Positions 59,915 through 64,000 of a DNA stretch of 64,000 bases are shown in pieces (the first letter of the stretch is position 1; each line of letters opens with the position of its first letter). Below the pieces are notes generated by a model. The model saw nothing but the letters and a program-made list of their open reading frames with translations, was not told where the DNA came from and did not search any database. A program made the translations under genes and the position numbers. The stretch comes from Oegoconia quadripuncta (Eukaryota; Arthropoda; Insecta; Lepidoptera; Autostichidae). The stretch is from positions 5,518,501 through 5,582,500 of the forward strand of contig OX438747.1 of the NCBI GenBank assembly GCA_949316235.1, read 5' to 3'.

Positions 59915-60138
59915 TGCTGGATGATATTATTGTTTTTACTTCCTCGGGCTTTCCTAAATTCTTAATTTAAAATTTTAATTAAGAACTTATTTCGTACGTA
60001 TTTTTGGATTTTGCCAGTAGAAGGTGTACGGTAGAATTGATCTCATTACGCGCGTGCGCTCTGAATTGATTTACACGAGACAAGAAGCATGACAAAGTAA
60101 ATTGTGCAAGTCTCAAAAAGTCACTTACAGTTTTTTTT

Positions 60139-60360
60139 TTATGATTGACTGGATTCGCTTTTGACCACAATCTCACCTGATGGAAAGTGACGATGTGGTC
60201 GAAGATGAAGCACGCGATCTCAGTAAATGCCTATTCATTCTGCTCTTGAAGATCCCACGGTTCTAGGATTCAGGAAAGACTGATGCCGGAAGGGTGACGG
60301 CGGAATAAGATTATGTAATTCCAACACACACTCTCCAAAATGCATCCTGTAAAAAACGGA
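60139..60360 (-). mobile_element. LINE family L 3' end, inverted, internally deleted
   Basis: Reverse complement of the same 3' UTR and C-terminal region as 60515-60870, with a deletion near 60290. Its outer edge TCCTGTAAAAAAC mirrors GTTTTTTACAGGA at 60517. Confidence 0.7.
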
Positions 60361-60514
60361 GAGACAGGAGAGTTCAAACTGAGAGTTCATTTAAAAAAGC
60401 GTAGGTATATAGATCTGACGTACATGTGACATATCAACACGTTTTGGTTTCGTAGATACGACAGTAGGAAATAATATATTATAAAAGTGTATGTTTTATT
60501 ACAAGCTTATTATC

Positions 60515-60870
60515 AGTTTTTTACAGGATGCATTTCGGGGAGTGTGTGTTGGAATTACATAATCTTCTTCAACCGTTGCCCTTCCATCTTCGGACCACTA
60601 GGCGTGGGGAGGGATACCACCCGTATATAGTTAATATACCGAACATTCGCACTAAGAAGTTCGATTCTTCATTCATCATCCGAACAGCCAAGGCATGGAA
60701 CTCCCTTCCGGCATCAGTCTTTCCTGAATCCTACAACCTTGGGATCTTCAAGAGCATAGTGAATAGGCATTTACTGGGATCGGGTGCTTCATCTTCGACC
60801 GCATCGTCACTTTCCATCAGGTGAGATTGTGGTCAAATGCGAATCCAGTCAATCATAAAAAAAAATAAAA
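60515..60870 (+). mobile_element. LINE family L 3' end
   Basis: Frame 60528-60824 encodes [14 protein letters not shown], then [20 protein letters not shown], then a stop; 3' UTR with CATCAGGTGAGATTGTGG and an A-rich tail. WNSLP...FK is a jockey-type ORF2 end. Confidence 0.75.
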
Positions 60871-61840
60871 ACACAATGTTACTACACCGATGGAACCCTG
60901 CTCTGTGCGTGCCTCGACTCGAACTTAGCTGGTTTTTTAAACAGTAGTAACGGAAAACTATTAAACAAAAGAGATCCACATAAAACAAAGAAACCGAATT
61001 TGGTAGGATTTTTTCACTATTTAGGATGGCAACATTAATTTTGGATGGAACTTTTTTAACTCTAGCAATACTTCTGATGGCTAGTCGTTCTTTCTCTGCA
61101 AAAATTATATATCATACTGAAAAACATTGCTGCCAACATAACGCTATAGGCGCCGTTCGGTGAAACGCACTCTACAATAAATAAGTACTTGTCTACTGTA
61201 CTAGTGTAGGTATTTGTAATTCAGGTAGCAACTAATTTTAATTGATTGAAGGCTTCATTTAACCCATTTCACGACATAGTATCACGTAGGATACATACTT
61301 TAACTAGGAAAACCAAAAGGATCTCCAACTCAGCATAGATTGTTGCTATTGCACTATATCGCTGGTTTGCAGTGGAGCCACCAAATGACACCTTAGACCT
61401 TGCTCCGAATTGGACCTTAGGTCACATTTTATCCGGAAAGCATGACCTTGGCATACATCAATAACCGTCTAGAAATATAAAGCCTAACTCGATCCTACTG
61501 CTTATTATTCTGTGGCATTACTTCAATACAGTTTCAACCTCGACATTCTATTTAGCTTTGTCAATCAAATCCGCTCTTTTATTACTTGGCTAAATGGAGT
61601 TGCAGTACCTATATCAGCGACAGGTACCTTTGATCTTGTAAAATTGCCAGTTAATTGACTAGTTGCGTGAGAATTAAATCTTTGAAATACATGGTCATAA
61701 ATGGCTATCGGTCTCGCCCGTGTGTATCTACACAAAAGGAAATAATCATGCATGCCGGCAGAAGTTCGAAATTATTGTTTATTTTGTACCGACTACAGAA
61801 TAGGATGCACACCGGACAATTTGTTAACCCCCGACGAAAA

Positions 61841-62058
61841 ATAAATAAATATTTCGGACACCTACACCAATCATCTTGACCTGAACTTAGTAAAGCTAAA
61901 AGTACTATGGATACTAGATAACGGATAAAAATATATAAATATTGAAATAAACGTCCATGACTCGGGAATAATTGTTCGTATTCATCACACAAATATTTAC
62001 CCATCGCGGGATTCGAAGACGCACTGTTGGGTTCGCTGACAGAGTCAATCGGTCGTCA
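61841..62058 (-). mobile_element. SINE family B (minus)
   Basis: Minus-strand GACGACCGATTGAC head, a damaged box B (TTCGAATCCCGCGA), ATGAATACGAACAATTATTC core. Confidence 0.7.
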
Positions 62059-62416
62059 ATGTTATGAGTTTGACAGCGTGTATGTCCCCTGTCTTTGTCC
62101 GCGTGTGTCTCTATAATGAGGGGTCCGATATGTGTGAGGTTTCTTATGTTGAAGATTAAACTGAAGGTTTCTTGGTGGGGCGATTTTAGTATTTAAAACA
62201 ATTGGTTTGGTTTACCTGGATGATCTAATCATTATTGTTCCCTCGGGGATTTACCAAATTTTCAATTTATAGTATGTAAAAAGACAGTTAATTATGTAAT
62301 TAGCAATATTGTAGACTACCAGAATACAGCCAGATGAGCGAATTTTCAACTTCCATCGATAGATTCAAAAACAAATCGGAAACCATTTATTTTCTATTGG
62401 TTAATAGGTACCTTGT

Positions 62417-62667
62417 TGACGACCTGTTTGGTGTAGTGGTGGTGTAAAAGGTCGCGGTTTCGAATCCCGCTAGGGGCATATGTTTGTATGATGAATACTC
62501 ACATGTGTATCCGAGTTATGGATGTTTTTCACATACATATATGTATTTATTTAGAAAAAAAATGTATTTGCTTAGTGTATCAACCATCTGGTATCCCCAA
62601 CACAAGCCTAGTTGCTTAGTGTGGAGCTAGATGGCGTTGTCTGTATATGTCCAAGGATATTATTATA
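62417..62667 (+). mobile_element. SINE family A, short head
   Basis: GACGACCTGTTTGGTGTAGT joined to AAAAGGTCGCGGTTTCGAAT; box B altered. Tail GGAGCTAGATGGCGTTGTCT. Confidence 0.8.
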
Positions 62668-63062
62668 TTTTTGCCAATTTTCCGCATTTTGAACCAATCG
62701 AAAACTGCGTTACCTATTTTACCAAAAAGTCTCTCATCCATTACATGCAAAATATTATGTAGCAAGAATTTGAATCACGATAAAAAATGGTAAGTTTTAA
62801 ATATGGAGCCGACCTCAATATACATTATTTTATGTTTTTTTTTTTATATCACGCTCTTCTAGAAGAATAAATTCTGACAATGACACCGTTGAAGATAAAT
62901 CACGGGAGACTATAAGCAGTTAAAAAATGGTCGTTTATTCACTTCACCATCTAAACCAAATAAATATAGGTATAACTTAATTAACAAAAACAATCACAAC
63001 GGGATTATGACAATAGCAAGACAATAGAATAGATAAGTACAAAATATGACATTACAACACAA

Positions 63063-63381
63063 GTTATAAGCAGTGACGGATTAACCCTTCAAATTAAGCA
63101 ATTGTCTAGGGCATCACGTCTGGGGGGGGCATCATTCAATGCCCGGAAAAGCCGCAAGGCGCATTTCAATAAATAAATAAATTATGCTTTGGTTTTTATG
63201 GTTGTCGCACACTCCACTTCTAAGTTACGTTATCTATCTCATCATCTTATTTCACAAAAAAACTAATGTCTTTAGGCGGTAAAGGTTTAAAGACCGATTC
63301 TAGTTGACATACGGATAGGGGGGCCCACAGGCGTGGATTGCTTAGAGCATCAAGTAGTCTTAATCCGTCACTGGTTATAAG
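63063..63381. mobile_element. 303-bp hAT-type MITE with 8-bp target duplication
   Basis: The element spans 63071-63373, with 14-bp perfect TIRs (CAGTGACGGATTAA and reverse). It is flanked by identical 8-mers GTTATAAG at 63063-63070 and 63374-63381. No coding capacity; must be mobilised in trans. Confidence 0.88.
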
Positions 63382-64000
63382 CACAGCGGTTAGTTTTATA
63401 TCCAATTCCAAAATTCAGGATTTCAATAATTCTGACCTGTCTAAACCAACGCATCTGACAAACTTACGATTATTCCAATTTTCAAAAATACAAACGTGAT
63501 TATGTAGTTTCCGCATGCGCGTTTAAAAATGATTAGCTCAAAATTCGCTGTATGAAATCGGGCATATTTGAAGTGGCTTGTTTTTCGCATACAAACCCAA
63601 CAAACATCACACGCACCGTAATTTTAAAAGATAACGTAAAACAAATACCTACTGGGTCAAATAACAAAACCAACAATTCATCATAAGGCTATGAATCATT
63701 ATTTTCTGGGCAACCTTGTGTCAAGTCGCCTGAACACGGGGAAAGGAAATTGTTTGCATATTTAATTATTTTGTCGACTGTACTGGCCTGCAAGGTTAAC
63801 TCGATTTCAAATAGGTTAATACAGTTTTGACTAGGAATAACATTAGGTGCATGAGCATCGGGTCTAGACAAGAACGGATACACAAGAACGGATTATGTAG
63901 AATAAGAATAGTTTATTATAAACGCCACAACACGATACAAAAACAAAGAAGTAGTAAATTATAGCTAAAATAGAAATACAATTCTGAAAAAGATCCCGAC
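63382..64000. other. right edge of window, nothing assigned
   Basis: AT-rich DNA. GAATAGTTTATTATAAACGC near 63907 resembles the minus-strand end of a LINE tail, too short to call. Confidence 0.4.

Noticed and set aside
1..64000. CRISPR arrays, operons or bacterial mobile elements
   Set aside because: None seen. Spliced genes, SINEs and poly(A) signals show eukaryotic nuclear DNA.

Overview
The window looks like a piece of a moth (Lepidoptera) nuclear genome. Genes have many short exons with standard GT-AG introns, the noncoding DNA is AT-rich, and there is a dense load of tRNA-derived SINEs, non-LTR retrotransposon tails and palindromic MITEs of moth type. There are no prokaryotic features, no CRISPR array and no convincing stand-alone tRNA or rRNA gene.

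Three protein-coding genes can be reconstructed exon by exon with consistent splice phases. (1) 144-7139, plus strand: a secreted astacin-family zinc metalloprotease (6 exons, 309 aa). (2) 8881-14163, minus strand: a paralogous astacin (6 exons, 292 aa) with the same intron positions and phases. The two face each other tail to tail and look like an old inverted duplicate. (3) 30042-51281, minus strand: a full nuclear receptor of the NR5B class, orthologous to Drosophila Hr39 / FTZ-F1-beta (16 coding exons, 763 aa), with a C4 zinc-finger DNA-binding domain, an FTZ-F1 box, a ligand-binding domain and a C-terminal AF-2 helix.

Layout: 1-14.2 kb astacin pair with repeat-filled introns; 14.2-23.9 kb gene-free and repeat-rich (SINEs, MITEs, LINE tails, nested insertions); 23.9-30.0 kb AT-rich with no recognisable transposon copies, probably the long Hr39 3' UTR; 30.0-51.3 kb Hr39 exons and introns, with many insertions; 51.7-52.1 kb a probable 5' UTR exon and a CpG-rich promoter candidate carrying a DRE (TATCGATA); 52.5-64 kb gene-free and repeat-rich.

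The most unusual structure is in the Hr39 ligand-binding-domain gene segment. The 3' part of coding exon 15, together with its splice donor, is tandemly repeated inside the following intron, mostly with a 102-bp (34-codon) period, giving five intact donor sequences in a row. The first extension changes phase, so use of these donors would remove the AF-2 helix. Other points of interest are five psi-K-x-E (SUMO-type) sites in the Hr39 N-terminal domain, unusual Met-turn residues in both astacins, a 5S-rRNA-derived SINE carrying a nested tRNA SINE, and several MITEs with exact target-site duplications.

All functional assignments come from reading motifs by eye. No database search was run.
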